A stretch of 21,510 nucleotides of DNA from CAYVUV01 sp964455095 (lineage in GTDB: Bacteria > Desulfobacterota > Binatia > HRBIN30 > CADEER01): the NCBI GenBank assembly GCA_964455095.1, contig CAYVUV010000213.1:1-21510 (forward strand). Reading direction: 5' to 3'. The notes below the pieces were generated by a model. The model was not told the origin of the DNA and searched no databases. It saw nothing but the letters and a program-made list of their open reading frames with translations. The position numbers and the translations under genes are program-made. Positions within the stretch are counted from its first letter, which is position 1, and each line of letters begins with the position of its first letter. Shown piece by piece: positions 1 through 6,726 of this stretch.

Positions 1-1
1 C

Positions 2-970
2 ATGCCCGCGTCGCTTGCCGCCATGGATCGCATCGGCGGCATAGCCTACACGCGCACGCCGAGCGGCCTCCAGTATGTCGACCAGGCGCCGCTGGGCGCC
101 ATGGACCCGAAGGAGCGTTTGCAGCGTCTCGATCTCGAAAATATTGCGCGCGTCTTTCTGTACCCGACTCTCGGCGTGCTGTGGGTGGCCGAGTGTGAAG
201 ACGAGGAGCTCTCACAAGCGTACGTGCGCGCCTACAATCGCTGGATCGTCGACTTCTGCGCCGATTCCGGCGGCCGCCTGATCCCTATTGCCCAGCTGTC
301 GCTCGGCGATCCCGCGGCCGCCGAAACCGAGTTGCGACGCGCCGCCAAGGACGGCGTGAAGGGTGTCTGGGTCCCGCCGTTTGCGTGGAGCCGCAAGCCG
401 CTCGGGCATCCGGATCACCATCGTGTCTTCGCCGCGGCGCAGGAGCTCGGCCTGCCGTTCGGGATCCATCCGACCTTCGAACCGCGATGGGCCGCGCCCG
501 GCCGCTTCGCCGACATGACCAGCGTCCGCTTCACCTTCTTCATCAACGTCACCGCCCCAGACGCCGTGCGCCACGCCTTCACGTCGCTGTTCCAGTTCGG
601 CGTCTTCGATCTGTTTCCGCAGCTGCGCGTCGTCGTGCTCGAGTCGGGAGCGAGCTGGATCGGCTACTGGCTCGATCGCATGGACGCCGTCTACGTCATG
701 CCCCAGGGCCGGACGGTTCCACTGAAGGAAAAGCCGAGCGTCTACTTTCGCCGCCAGTGCTGGATCTCGGCCGATCCCGACGAGACCACACTGGCCGCAA
801 TCATTCCGCTGATCGGCGAGGATCGTTTCTTCTGGGCCTCCGACTTTCCGCATCCCGATCACGCCCCGGAGTACGTCGGCCACATGAGCGACATGGTGGC
901 CACACTCTCGCCGGCGGCGCGCGACGGCATCCTTGGAGGAAACGTCCTGCGCGCCTACGGGCTGACCTGA
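2..970 (+). CDS. Amidohydrolase family 2 protein (metal-dependent TIM-barrel hydrolase), 5'-partial
   Basis: The 322 visible residues match the C-terminal three quarters of amidohydrolase-2 proteins (Pfam Amidohydro_2; ACMSD and related decarboxylases or hydrolases). Visible landmarks are the strand ending in His156 (GIHPTFE), the 'LESGASWIGYWLDRMD' region, and the late metal/catalytic Asp281 in WASDFPHPDH. Members normally begin with a His-x-His or Asp-x-His metal motif roughly 70-80 residues before the first conserved segment seen here. That motif is absent, so the gene almost certainly starts upstream of the window and the Met at base 2 is internal. The substrate cannot be told from sequence; the family handles cyclic or aromatic carboxylates. 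A hairpin motif follows the stop within 10 bases. The next gene on the strand, a carboxymuconolactone-decarboxylase-like protein, fits a shared role in aromatic or cyclic compound breakdown, but this is inference. Confidence 0.85.
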   Translation: MPASLAAMDRIGGIAYTRTPSGLQYVDQAPLGAMDPKERLQRLDLENIARVFLYPTLGVLWVAECEDEELSQAYVRAYNRWIVDFCADSGGRLIPIAQLSLGDPAAAETELRRAAKDGVKGVWVPPFAWSRKPLGHPDHHRVFAAAQELGLPFGIHPTFEPRWAAPGRFADMTSVRFTFFINVTAPDAVRHAFTSLFQFGVFDLFPQLRVVVLESGASWIGYWLDRMDAVYVMPQGRTVPLKEKPSVYFRRQCWISADPDETTLAAIIPLIGEDRFFWASDFPHPDHAPEYVGHMSDMVATLSPAARDGILGGNVLRAYGLT

Positions 971-978
971 GCCGCATC

Positions 979-996
979 GGGCTTCGCCCAGCAATT
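979..996 (+). repeat. Short hairpin motif GGGCTTYGCCCAGCAATT, copy 1
   Basis: This 18-base segment lies 8 bases after the amidohydrolase stop and contains a GGGC/GCCC stem around TTC. The same 18 bases, with one C/T difference in the loop, recur at 5587-5604 immediately after another + strand gene. It may be a transcription terminator or a small dispersed repeat. There is no T-run after it, so an intrinsic terminator role is weakly supported. Confidence 0.45.
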
Positions 997-1027
997 TCCA
1001 CTCAGGCGTGCCAGGGACGACGGGGAG

Positions 1028-1130
1028 AATCACGAAACCACGAAAGAGCGAAAGCACGAGAAATACACTCAGACATCTCAGGGCTCCGGATCAGGGTCTC
1101 GTGTTTTCGTCCTTTCGCGCTTTCGTGATT
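1028..1130. repeat. Imperfect 33-bp inverted repeat built of ACGAAA-like units
   Basis: The left arm is 1028-1060 and the right arm 1098-1130, with a 37-base spacer. Aligning the left arm with the reverse complement of the right gives 28 of 33 identical positions. Each arm contains successive CGAAA units spaced 8 bases apart (CACGAAA, CACGAAA, GCGAAA and similar). It sits between two + strand genes and can fold into a long cruciform or RNA hairpin. Similar CACGAAA-rich intergenic elements are, from general experience, dispersed in many environmental genomes; a family name cannot be assigned here. Confidence 0.7.
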
Positions 1131-1186
1131 GTCTGACGACGCTACTTGTTGGGCAAAGCTGCCACATCCAGTGAAGGAGAGGACCG

Positions 1187-1828
1187 ATGCCCCGACTCCG
1201 ACAAGTTCCGCGCGCCGAGATCCACGAGCGCGGTCGGCCCATCTACGACATGCTGTTCGGCAACCGCGATCCGGTGGAAGAGCCGGGCACCGCGACCGGA
1301 TCGCCGGGCAACTGGTGGACGGTGTTCGCCGGCGTGCCGGACTGCTTCGACCACGCGGTGCAAGGGTTCGCCTTCTACCGCAGCCCCAAACGCAAGATTG
1401 ACCCGCAGCTGCGCGAGCTAGGTCAGATCCGCGCCGGCTACGCGCGCGGCAGTCGCTTCGTCTTCTCCCAGCACTGCAAGGCCGCCCGCGATGTCGGCCT
1501 CAGCGAGGAACAGATCCAGGCCATCCCGGCGTGGTCGGTGGCCACGTGCTTCTCGCCGCTGCAACGCGCGGTGCTCGCCTACACCGACTGCTTGGTGCTC
1601 GAGGGCGGACGCGTCCCCGACACCCTCTTTGCCGCGCTGCGGCAGCAGCTCAGCGACGTCGAGATTCTCGAGCTGACGTACGTCACCTGCATGTACGAGA
1701 TGCACGCCACGATCTGCCGCGCCCTGCGTCTCGAGTTCGATGACGTCGACGAGCCAATCACCGAAGTCCCAGCTCCCGACACCGGTGCCGCCGCGGCGGA
1801 CGTCATGCAGGTGGTCGACGCGAAGTAG
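1187..1828 (+). CDS. Carboxymuconolactone decarboxylase / AhpD-like family protein
   Basis: The 213-residue protein has the alpha-helical carboxymuconolactone decarboxylase (CMD, PF02627) layout. A helix with 'LRELGQIRAGYARGSRFVFSQHCKAARDVGLS' character is split here across roughly residues 70-104, followed by 'QRAVLAYTDCLV' and 'DVEILELTYVTCMYEMHATICRAL' helices. AhpD-type peroxidase relatives carry a CxxC redox pair. Here only a single Cys precedes the 'KAARDVGLS' segment, so peroxidase activity is not supported and a decarboxylase-like or unknown role is more likely. The ATG at 1187 is preceded by a strong AAGGAGAGGA ribosome site at 1174-1183. The gene converges on the LolA-like gene with only 12 bases between stops. 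The Ala/Thr-rich C-terminal tail of about 25 residues looks non-conserved. Confidence 0.8.
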   Translation: MPRLRQVPRAEIHERGRPIYDMLFGNRDPVEEPGTATGSPGNWWTVFAGVPDCFDHAVQGFAFYRSPKRKIDPQLRELGQIRAGYARGSRFVFSQHCKAARDVGLSEEQIQAIPAWSVATCFSPLQRAVLAYTDCLVLEGGRVPDTLFAALRQQLSDVEILELTYVTCMYEMHATICRALRLEFDDVDEPITEVPAPDTGAAAADVMQVVDAK

Positions 1829-1840
1829 TTCGCCCCTCCC

Positions 1841-2608
1841 CTACCGCCCCAGATACGCTTCGCGGAAGACGTCGTCGCCGAGCGGTGCGTTGTACTGCAC
1901 GGCGACGGTGAGCAGTTGTGACCTCTCGTCGTCCTGCACGTTGTACATGACCTGCTTGCGCGGCGTCCAGTAGCCATCGATCTTCTCCAGCGTCTCGATC
2001 GAGTGGACCTTGAGCAGCTTGCCGTCTTTGTCGAAGAGCTGCACGCGCAGGACCACCAGATCGAGCGGGTCGATGGCCAGAATGCTCTTGCTGTAGGTCT
2101 CGCGCGCCGGATCCTTCGGCAGACTCTCGACCAGTCGGCAGTTGCGCTGCTGGACGACGTCGTCGCCGACGAAGCGGTACGTGTAGTCGTCGATCGCCGG
2201 CTCGACGATGTCGTTGACGTAGAACGTGGAGCCGAGGAACGGCTCGCGCCGCGTTTTGTCCGACAGGCGCACGATGCGCTTCATGAACGGCAGGTAGACG
2301 AACTGGTCGTCGCGCCGATCGTTGCGGTCGTAGAAGAGATAGCGGGTGTCCTGCAGGTTGAACGGGCCGGTCACCTCGAGGTAGCGCGCGTCGAGGCCGT
2401 CGCCGAGGTCCTTGCCGCTGAGCGTGAACTCGCGTTCCAGCCCGCCGGGCGTGGTCAGGGTCATGCGGAACGAATAGGCCTTCTCCGGCTGCGTGTCGCT
2501 GACGCGCTGCACCAGCGCGCGCGCCTCCTCTGGCGGCGCCTCGGCCAGCGCCAGCGCGGAGACGCAGAGACACAGCGCCACGAGCAGGGTCGAACATGTC
2601 GTCTTCAT
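1841..2608 (-). CDS. LolA-like outer membrane lipoprotein-sorting protein (PF17131 type), partner of RND exporter
   Basis: The protein is about 255 residues, with an N-terminal signal peptide (MKTTC, hydrophobic LLVALCLCVSALALA, then AEAPPEE). The mature part has features typical of the LolA-like family encoded beside MMPL/RND exporters: 'RYLFYDRNDRRDDQFVYLP', a basic stretch 'MKRIVRLSDKTR', 'FLGSTFYVNDI' and a late 'DGYWTPRKQVMYNVQ'. It probably works in the periplasm, binding a lipid or lipoprotein substrate handed over by the upstream exporter; this role is inferred from family and context. AAGGAG lies 5 bases before the ATG at 2608. The ATG at 2611 and GTG at 2614 are alternatives but sit too close to the ribosome site. 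It is downstream of the exporter gene on the same strand, separated from it by a 119-bp palindromic repeat. Confidence 0.85.
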   Translation of the reverse strand: MKTTCSTLLVALCLCVSALALAEAPPEEARALVQRVSDTQPEKAYSFRMTLTTPGGLEREFTLSGKDLGDGLDARYLEVTGPFNLQDTRYLFYDRNDRRDDQFVYLPFMKRIVRLSDKTRREPFLGSTFYVNDIVEPAIDDYTYRFVGDDVVQQRNCRLVESLPKDPARETYSKSILAIDPLDLVVLRVQLFDKDGKLLKVHSIETLEKIDGYWTPRKQVMYNVQDDERSQLLTVAVQYNAPLGDDVFREAYLGR

Positions 2609-2621
2609 CATCACTCCTTCT

Positions 2622-2740
2622 GGTTCCTCTCCTCTCCCTCCGGGAGAGCTAGGTGAGGGGATCGAATAGACTCATCAACGAATCAGCGGTCGAAGCCTTC
2701 GTTTCATCCCCTCACCTTACCTCTCCCGGAGGGAGAGGAA
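2622..2740. repeat. MITE-like palindromic repeat, copy A (119 bp)
   Basis: The element has long terminal inverted repeats of the form TTCCTCTCCC..GGGAGAGG..AGGTGAGGGGAT, each with its own CTCTCCC/GGGAGAG palindrome, around a core of about 45 bases. A second copy is at 5619-5733. Over the last 90 bases (2651-2740 against 5644-5733) 85 are identical, while the left end differs by a 4-base insertion here. It lies between the RND and LolA-like genes. Its right arm overlaps the 3' end of the RND gene and encodes residues PLPPGEVR and the stop. There is no transposase, so any movement would be in trans. Confidence 0.85.
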
Positions 2741-5063
2741 TTTTTTCGCGAATCATCGACGACGCCGCGGGCTCGCGCACCAGCCCAGCGGTGGCGACTC
2801 GATCGCCCAGCGGCAGCGTGATGAGCAGCGCCGGCAGCAGGAACAGGTCGGTGAAGACGCCGATCACCATGGTGGACCCGGCCAGCAGGCCGAAGTGGCG
2901 CACCGGCTGGAAGTTCGACAGGCAGACGATCATGAAGCCGGCCGACAGTGCCACCGAGGTGATCAGGATCGGGCGGCCGACGCCGCGCAGGGTGGTGAGG
3001 ATGGCGTCCTCGCGCGATGCCCCGCCGCGCAACTCATCGTAGAAGCCGAGCATGTAGTGAATCGTGTCGTCGACCGCGATGCCGATGCTGATCGAGGCGA
3101 TCGTACTGGTGCAGATGTTCAGATCGATGCCGGCGTACCCCATGATGCCGAGCAGCAGGACGATCGGCAGCACGTTGGGCACCATCGACAGCAGGCCGAG
3201 GTGCAGCGAGCGCAGCAGCAGCGCCATGAGCGCCAGCAGGATGACCATCACCTGCGCGTCGCCCCACACCTGACTCCAGGCGAGCGCGTCGGCCGAGCGG
3301 TTGAGCAGCACCACCGTGCCCGTCGCATGCACCGCGACGCCCGGCGGGAACTGCGTCGCCGCGTACGCCTCGACGCGGTCGACGAAGTCCCCCACTTCCT
3401 GCGAGCTCGACAAGCGCGTGTGCACCGTGATCTGCGCCCGCGAGTGGTCGGGGTTGACCTCGTGGCGCACGTCGTGCGGCGCCAGCAGGTTGAGCAGCCC
3501 GGCAATCTCCGCCTGGTCGGTGAACGGCGCCCCGACGCGCGCCGGCGAAACGGCGGTGCGCACGCTGTCGAGCTGATCGAGCAGCGAGCGCGTGCGGTCG
3601 ACCTCTGGCTGCTGATCGATGAAGTGCTGCAGCGCGCGCATTGCCTCGATCGTGTCGCTGCGCGTCACGCTCTCGGGTCCCTGCGCGTCGATGACGACCG
3701 ACATCACCTGCGTGCCCGCCAGGCTGCGGCTGACGCGGTCGTTGTCGACCCGCACCGGGTGGCTCGCGCTGAAGAAGCGCAGATAGTCCGTCTCGACCCG
3801 CAGCCGCGTGATGCCGGTCGCACCGACGACCAGCAGGACGGCGAAGAGCGGCAGGAAGAACCATCGGTGGCGCATCGACAGCGCGCCGCAGCCGGCGACG
3901 AAGCGAGCGAACCAGCCGCCCTCTTCCAACCGTGCGGGCACCAGCGCCGGCGGTGGCAACAGCGTGAGCGCGGCGGGGATCACCACCAGGCAGGCGACGA
4001 AGACAACGGCAATGCCGAGCGCGGCGTAGAAGCCGAAGTCGCGCATCGACGGGATCGGGCTGGTGACGAAGGTGCCGAAGCCGATCAGCGTCGTCAGCGC
4101 CGCCATGAAGACCGGCAACCGCACGTGCTCCATCGCGATCGTCACCGCCTCGACGTGGCTGCGCCCCGGGCGCACTTCGATGTAGTACCGGCTGACGACG
4201 TGGATGGCGTACGCCACGCCCGACGAGATGATCAGCGGCGGCAACACCAGCGAGCCCATCGTGAAGGCGTCGCCGGCGAGCACCATGATGCCGATCGTCC
4301 AGGTCAGGCCAATGACGACGCTCGCCAGCGGCAACAACAGGCCGCGCCAGGTGCGGAAGGCCCAGATCAGCACGCCGACCATCACCAGCAGGGCGAGCGG
4401 CACGAAGACGGCGAGATCCCCCACCATGCCGCGCGCCGTCTGCGCCTTGATCGTCGGCAGACCCGTGATCGCCACCGCCTCATCGCCCGGGTTGGCCGCG
4501 ACCACCTGGCGCAAGCGCTCCTCGAGGCCGCGGGCGATGAACTCCTCGTCCGACATCGCCCGGAAGCGCACCCACACCCCGGTCGAGCGGCCGTCGGCGG
4601 CGACCACGACGCCGCGGCCGAGGCGGTCGGCCAGGGCGCGGACCCGAAACGCCGCCACCTGCTCGGCGGCGAGCGGCAGCGGCGGCATGAGCGGCTCGCG
4701 GCCGAGGCCCTCGTCGCCCATCGTCACGCGCTGCAGGTTGGTCAGCGCGGTGACGTCCTGCACGCCCGGCAACGCCGCCAGGGCACGCGTCAGCCGATCG
4801 ATCCGCGCCAACGTCGCGGGCGCGAAGACATCGTCGGCAAACAAGCCGACGACGGCGATCTCTTCGCTGCCGAAGGCCTGGCGCACCGTGTCGTAGTACG
4901 CCCCATCGGTGTCGTGCTCGGGCAGCAGTTGGTCGACCGCGCTGTCGACCCGGAAGCGCGCCGCGAAGACGGCGAGCACCAGCGTGATGACGCCGACCAC
5001 GAACAACGTGGCGCGCGGATAGCGCTGCGGAACGCTCCACGCGCCGGCGGTCATGACGCTCAT
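2712..5063 (-). CDS. RND superfamily exporter with MMPL domains (COG1033-like)
   Basis: The protein of about 783 residues has the duplicated RND/MMPL architecture. A first transmembrane helix near residues 15-35 is followed by a large periplasmic loop ('LPEHDTDGAYYDTVRQAFGSEE' region). Next come a five-to-six helix bundle with 'GVAYAIHVVSRYY', another helix and second loop, and a second bundle with 'GIAVDDTIHYMLGFYDEL'. The paired acidic/His segments in the bundles match hopanoid/lipid-type MMPL exporters, which use proton motive force to move lipids or other hydrophobic compounds across the inner membrane. The ATG at 5063 is chosen; a GTG at 5072 and ATG at 5054 are possible. The LolA-like gene downstream is the usual partner for this family. 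The last eight residues (PLPPGEVR) and stop derive from the palindromic repeat, so the original C-terminus has been replaced. Confidence 0.88.
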   Translation of the reverse strand: MSVMTAGAWSVPQRYPRATLFVVGVITLVLAVFAARFRVDSAVDQLLPEHDTDGAYYDTVRQAFGSEEIAVVGLFADDVFAPATLARIDRLTRALAALPGVQDVTALTNLQRVTMGDEGLGREPLMPPLPLAAEQVAAFRVRALADRLGRGVVVAADGRSTGVWVRFRAMSDEEFIARGLEERLRQVVAANPGDEAVAITGLPTIKAQTARGMVGDLAVFVPLALLVMVGVLIWAFRTWRGLLLPLASVVIGLTWTIGIMVLAGDAFTMGSLVLPPLIISSGVAYAIHVVSRYYIEVRPGRSHVEAVTIAMEHVRLPVFMAALTTLIGFGTFVTSPIPSMRDFGFYAALGIAVVFVACLVVIPAALTLLPPPALVPARLEEGGWFARFVAGCGALSMRHRWFFLPLFAVLLVVGATGITRLRVETDYLRFFSASHPVRVDNDRVSRSLAGTQVMSVVIDAQGPESVTRSDTIEAMRALQHFIDQQPEVDRTRSLLDQLDSVRTAVSPARVGAPFTDQAEIAGLLNLLAPHDVRHEVNPDHSRAQITVHTRLSSSQEVGDFVDRVEAYAATQFPPGVAVHATGTVVLLNRSADALAWSQVWGDAQVMVILLALMALLLRSLHLGLLSMVPNVLPIVLLLGIMGYAGIDLNICTSTIASISIGIAVDDTIHYMLGFYDELRGGASREDAILTTLRGVGRPILITSVALSAGFMIVCLSNFQPVRHFGLLAGSTMVIGVFTDLFLLPALLITLPLGDRVATAGLVREPAASSMIREKIPLPPGEVR

Positions 5064-5185
5064 CGCGCCCACCCATAACAGGATTGGCGCAGCGAGTCGC
5101 CGCGTGCGGCACGTCGAGACGGCGACCCTCGACCCTTACCACTCGCCCCCCGCATCTGTTAGCGTCGCCTCAAAGGAGACCTGCC

Positions 5186-5584
5186 ATGACCCACGCCGGC
5201 CAATGCCATTGCGGCGCCATTCGCTACCAGGTGACGGGCGAACCCAAGCACGTCGCGCTGTGCCATTGCAGCGATTGCCGGCGCAGCGCCGGCGCGCCGA
5301 TGGTGGCCTGGGCGGCGTTTGCAGAGAACGAGCTGACCGTCACGCAAGGCAGCCCCAAGACGAGGAACTCGTCAGGTACCGCCATGCGCAGCTTCTGCGG
5401 CGACTGCGGCACCGGCCTCTTCTACCGCAACGCCGAGTTCCTGCCCGGCGTCGTCGACATCCAATCAGCCACGCTCGATGATCCCAATGCCCTGCCGCCG
5501 GGCGCGCAGATTCAAACGGCCGAACGGATCGGCTGGATGGAGCATGCGCACGAGCTGCCGGGGTTCGAGAGGTTCCCGGGATAG
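5186..5584 (+). CDS. GFA family (DUF636) zinc-binding protein
   Basis: The 132-residue protein carries the cysteine pattern of the GFA family (PF04828, glutathione-dependent formaldehyde-activating enzyme-like). It has a CHCG motif near residues 7-10, CHCSDCRR near residues 25-32, and an FCGDCGT pair in the middle, which together bind zinc. The founding member, Gfa, was linked to S-hydroxymethylglutathione formation, but most single-domain relatives have no proven reaction. The ATG at 5186 has AAAGGAG 8-9 bases upstream; the longer frame from 5084 lacks a ribosome site and adds low-complexity residues. It is divergent from the RND gene. A formaldehyde role would suit the C1/amine metabolism next door, but this is only a suggestion. 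Confidence 0.85.
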   Translation: MTHAGQCHCGAIRYQVTGEPKHVALCHCSDCRRSAGAPMVAWAAFAENELTVTQGSPKTRNSSGTAMRSFCGDCGTGLFYRNAEFLPGVVDIQSATLDDPNALPPGAQIQTAERIGWMEHAHELPGFERFPG

Positions 5585-5604
5585 CTGGGCTTTGCCCAGC
5601 AATT
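5584..5604 (+). terminator. Hairpin after the GFA gene (GGGCTTYGCCCAGCAATT copy 2)
   Basis: GCTGGGC at 5584-5590 and GCCCAGC at 5594-5600 form a perfect 7-bp stem with a TTT loop, starting on the last base of the stop codon. AATT follows but there is no long T-run. The 18 bases 5587-5604 match 979-996 with one difference, so this may be a reused terminator or a small repeat. Confidence 0.5.
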
Positions 5605-5618
5605 GGTGGAGTCCCTCC

Positions 5619-5733
5619 GGTTCCTCTCCCTTCGGGAGAGGTTAGGTGAGGGGATCGAATAGACTCCTCAACGAATCAGTGGTCGAAGCCGTTATTTCAT
5701 CCCCTCACCTTACCTCTCCCGGAGGGAGAGGAA
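5619..5733. repeat. MITE-like palindromic repeat, copy B (115 bp)
   Basis: The left arm 5621-5655 and the reverse complement of the right arm 5699-5733 agree at 33 of 35 positions. Each arm also contains an internal CTCTCCC/GGGAGAG hairpin. The 43-base core begins CGAATAGACTC. It is the second copy of the element at 2622-2740. It lies between the GFA gene and the end of the amine dehydrogenase operon, 8 bases beyond the cytochrome stop codon, where it could act as a transcription barrier from either side. Confidence 0.85.
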
Positions 5734-5741
5734 CTTCGATC

Positions 5742-6170
5742 TCAGCGCGAGCCGGAGGCGTCGGCGCGCTCCTGAATGGCGCGGACCAGATCGCGGCGCG
5801 CCGTCACGACGTCGGTGAGCGGCGCGCGCCGCAATGGCGCCACTTCCTCCGCAGTGTAGGGGACGAAGTCGGCCGGCACCTGATCGCGGCTGAACTCGTG
5901 CAGCAACCAGTTGAGCAACGCCGCCGTGCGCGCGTCGCTGAGCTCCGACTGCGCCGTGCCGGGCACACGCACCAGATAGGCGCGCCCGCCCGGAACAGTA
6001 AGGAACTTCGCCACCTCGCCGCGCAACGACGGCGCCGCCCCGGCAACTCCAGCGCCGTCGGGGCCGTGGCAGCCGCGACAGTTCAGCATGTAATCACTGC
6101 TCGGGTCGGCTCGCGCAGGCAGCGCGAACAGCGCCGCGACAGCCAGAGCAGCCACGCCGCAACGGGTCAT
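5742..6170 (-). CDS. Small periplasmic monohaem c-type cytochrome of the amine dehydrogenase operon
   Basis: The 142-residue protein has a signal peptide (MTRCGVAALAVAALFALPARA) and one haem c motif CRGCH (Cys31, Cys34, His35). A helical domain follows with 'LSDARTAALLNWLLHEFS' and 'VPYTAEEVAPLRR', typical of small cytochromes encoded next to amine dehydrogenases. It is the probable electron acceptor, taking the place of amicyanin (mauC) in classical mau clusters; the Alcaligenes faecalis aau cluster has a small monohaem cytochrome gene (orf-2) in the same position. The start codon overlaps the light-chain stop (ATGA), showing translational coupling. There is no methionine after residue 28, so the usual Met axial ligand cannot be downstream of the haem; His91 is the only other His. 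It is not MauG, which is a dihaem protein and much larger. Confidence 0.85.
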   Translation of the reverse strand: MTRCGVAALAVAALFALPARADPSSDYMLNCRGCHGPDGAGVAGAAPSLRGEVAKFLTVPGGRAYLVRVPGTAQSELSDARTAALLNWLLHEFSRDQVPADFVPYTAEEVAPLRRAPLTDVVTARRDLVRAIQERADASGSR

Positions 6171-6703
6171 TCCTCGGTGGCCAGACCGAGCACGATCGCC
6201 GTCGAGCAGTTGTAGATGACGCTGGTGGTGCCGAAGCACCAGTTGATGTCGTTGCTGCGCGGCGGGATGTAGATCGGCTTGTCGCCCTGGTTGCGGTGGC
6301 AGAAGCACAGGCCGCAGACGTGCTTTCCGCAGCAGTCGTTGTACGAGATGATGTAGTCCTTGCCGTCGGCCGGATTGCGACAGGTCCCGATCCAGGTCAC
6401 CGGCGACATCTCGGTACCGGGCGGGCACGAGCGCTGCGTGCCGCCGCAACAGCTGCACAGAAAGCCGTCGATGGCGCAGTGGCGCCAATAGTCGCAGTTG
6501 CCCGGGTTGCCGGCGGCGGTTGCCGCGTCCGGCTCGCCCGGAATCGGCGCCCGCGGCGCGGCGTTGGCGCGCGCCACCGGCAGCAGCGGCAGCGCCGCTC
6601 CGCCCACCACCAACGTCGCCACACGGGCCAGAAACCCGCGCCGCGAGCTGTGCCGCGCCACACCGCGCGCCGCCCGCGTCACCCAGCGGTCAATCGCGTT
6701 CAT
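6167..6703 (-). CDS. aauA: TTQ amine dehydrogenase light (beta) chain, AauA/MauA family, aromatic-amine-dehydrogenase-like
   Basis: The 178-residue catalytic subunit carries the tryptophan tryptophylquinone (TTQ) cofactor. Trp104 (TWIGTC) and Trp155 (NDINWC) are 51 residues apart, and Asp123 (NDCC) lies 19 after Trp104. This is the spacing of W57/W108/D76 in Paracoccus methylamine dehydrogenase and W109/W160/D128 in Alcaligenes aromatic amine dehydrogenase. A Tat signal (SSRRGFLARV, residues 19-28) precedes cleavage near ARANA. Fourteen mature cysteines, including CSCC and CGLC, and 11 residues between the second Trp and the last Cys fit the aromatic amine type; the methylamine type has 12 cysteines and 13 residues. 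Those comparisons rest on remembered reference sequences. The position of the active-site Thr is Ser167. The ATG at 6703 has GAGGAAGG upstream; an ATG at 6727 overlapping the MauD stop (TGATG) is an alternative. Confidence 0.93.
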   Translation of the reverse strand: MNAIDRWVTRAARGVARHSSRRGFLARVATLVVGGAALPLLPVARANAAPRAPIPGEPDAATAAGNPGNCDYWRHCAIDGFLCSCCGGTQRSCPPGTEMSPVTWIGTCRNPADGKDYIISYNDCCGKHVCGLCFCHRNQGDKPIYIPPRSNDINWCFGTTSVIYNCSTAIVLGLATEE

Positions 6704-6726
6704 CGCTTTGCCTTCCTCTCGCGCCA

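Noticed and set aside
1174..1220. Possible AhpD-like peroxidase function for the CMD protein
   Set aside because: The required CxxC pair is not present; only a single Cys occurs at that place.
2895..5078. A 727-codon open frame on the + strand opposite the RND exporter
   Set aside because: Its product is rich in His, Arg, Asp and Gln without hydrophobic cores, as expected for the antisense of a GC-rich membrane protein gene. The - strand frame has clear family motifs.
5742..6170. Cytochrome considered as MauG (TTQ maturation enzyme)
   Set aside because: It has only one CxxCH motif and 142 residues; MauG is a dihaem protein of much greater length.
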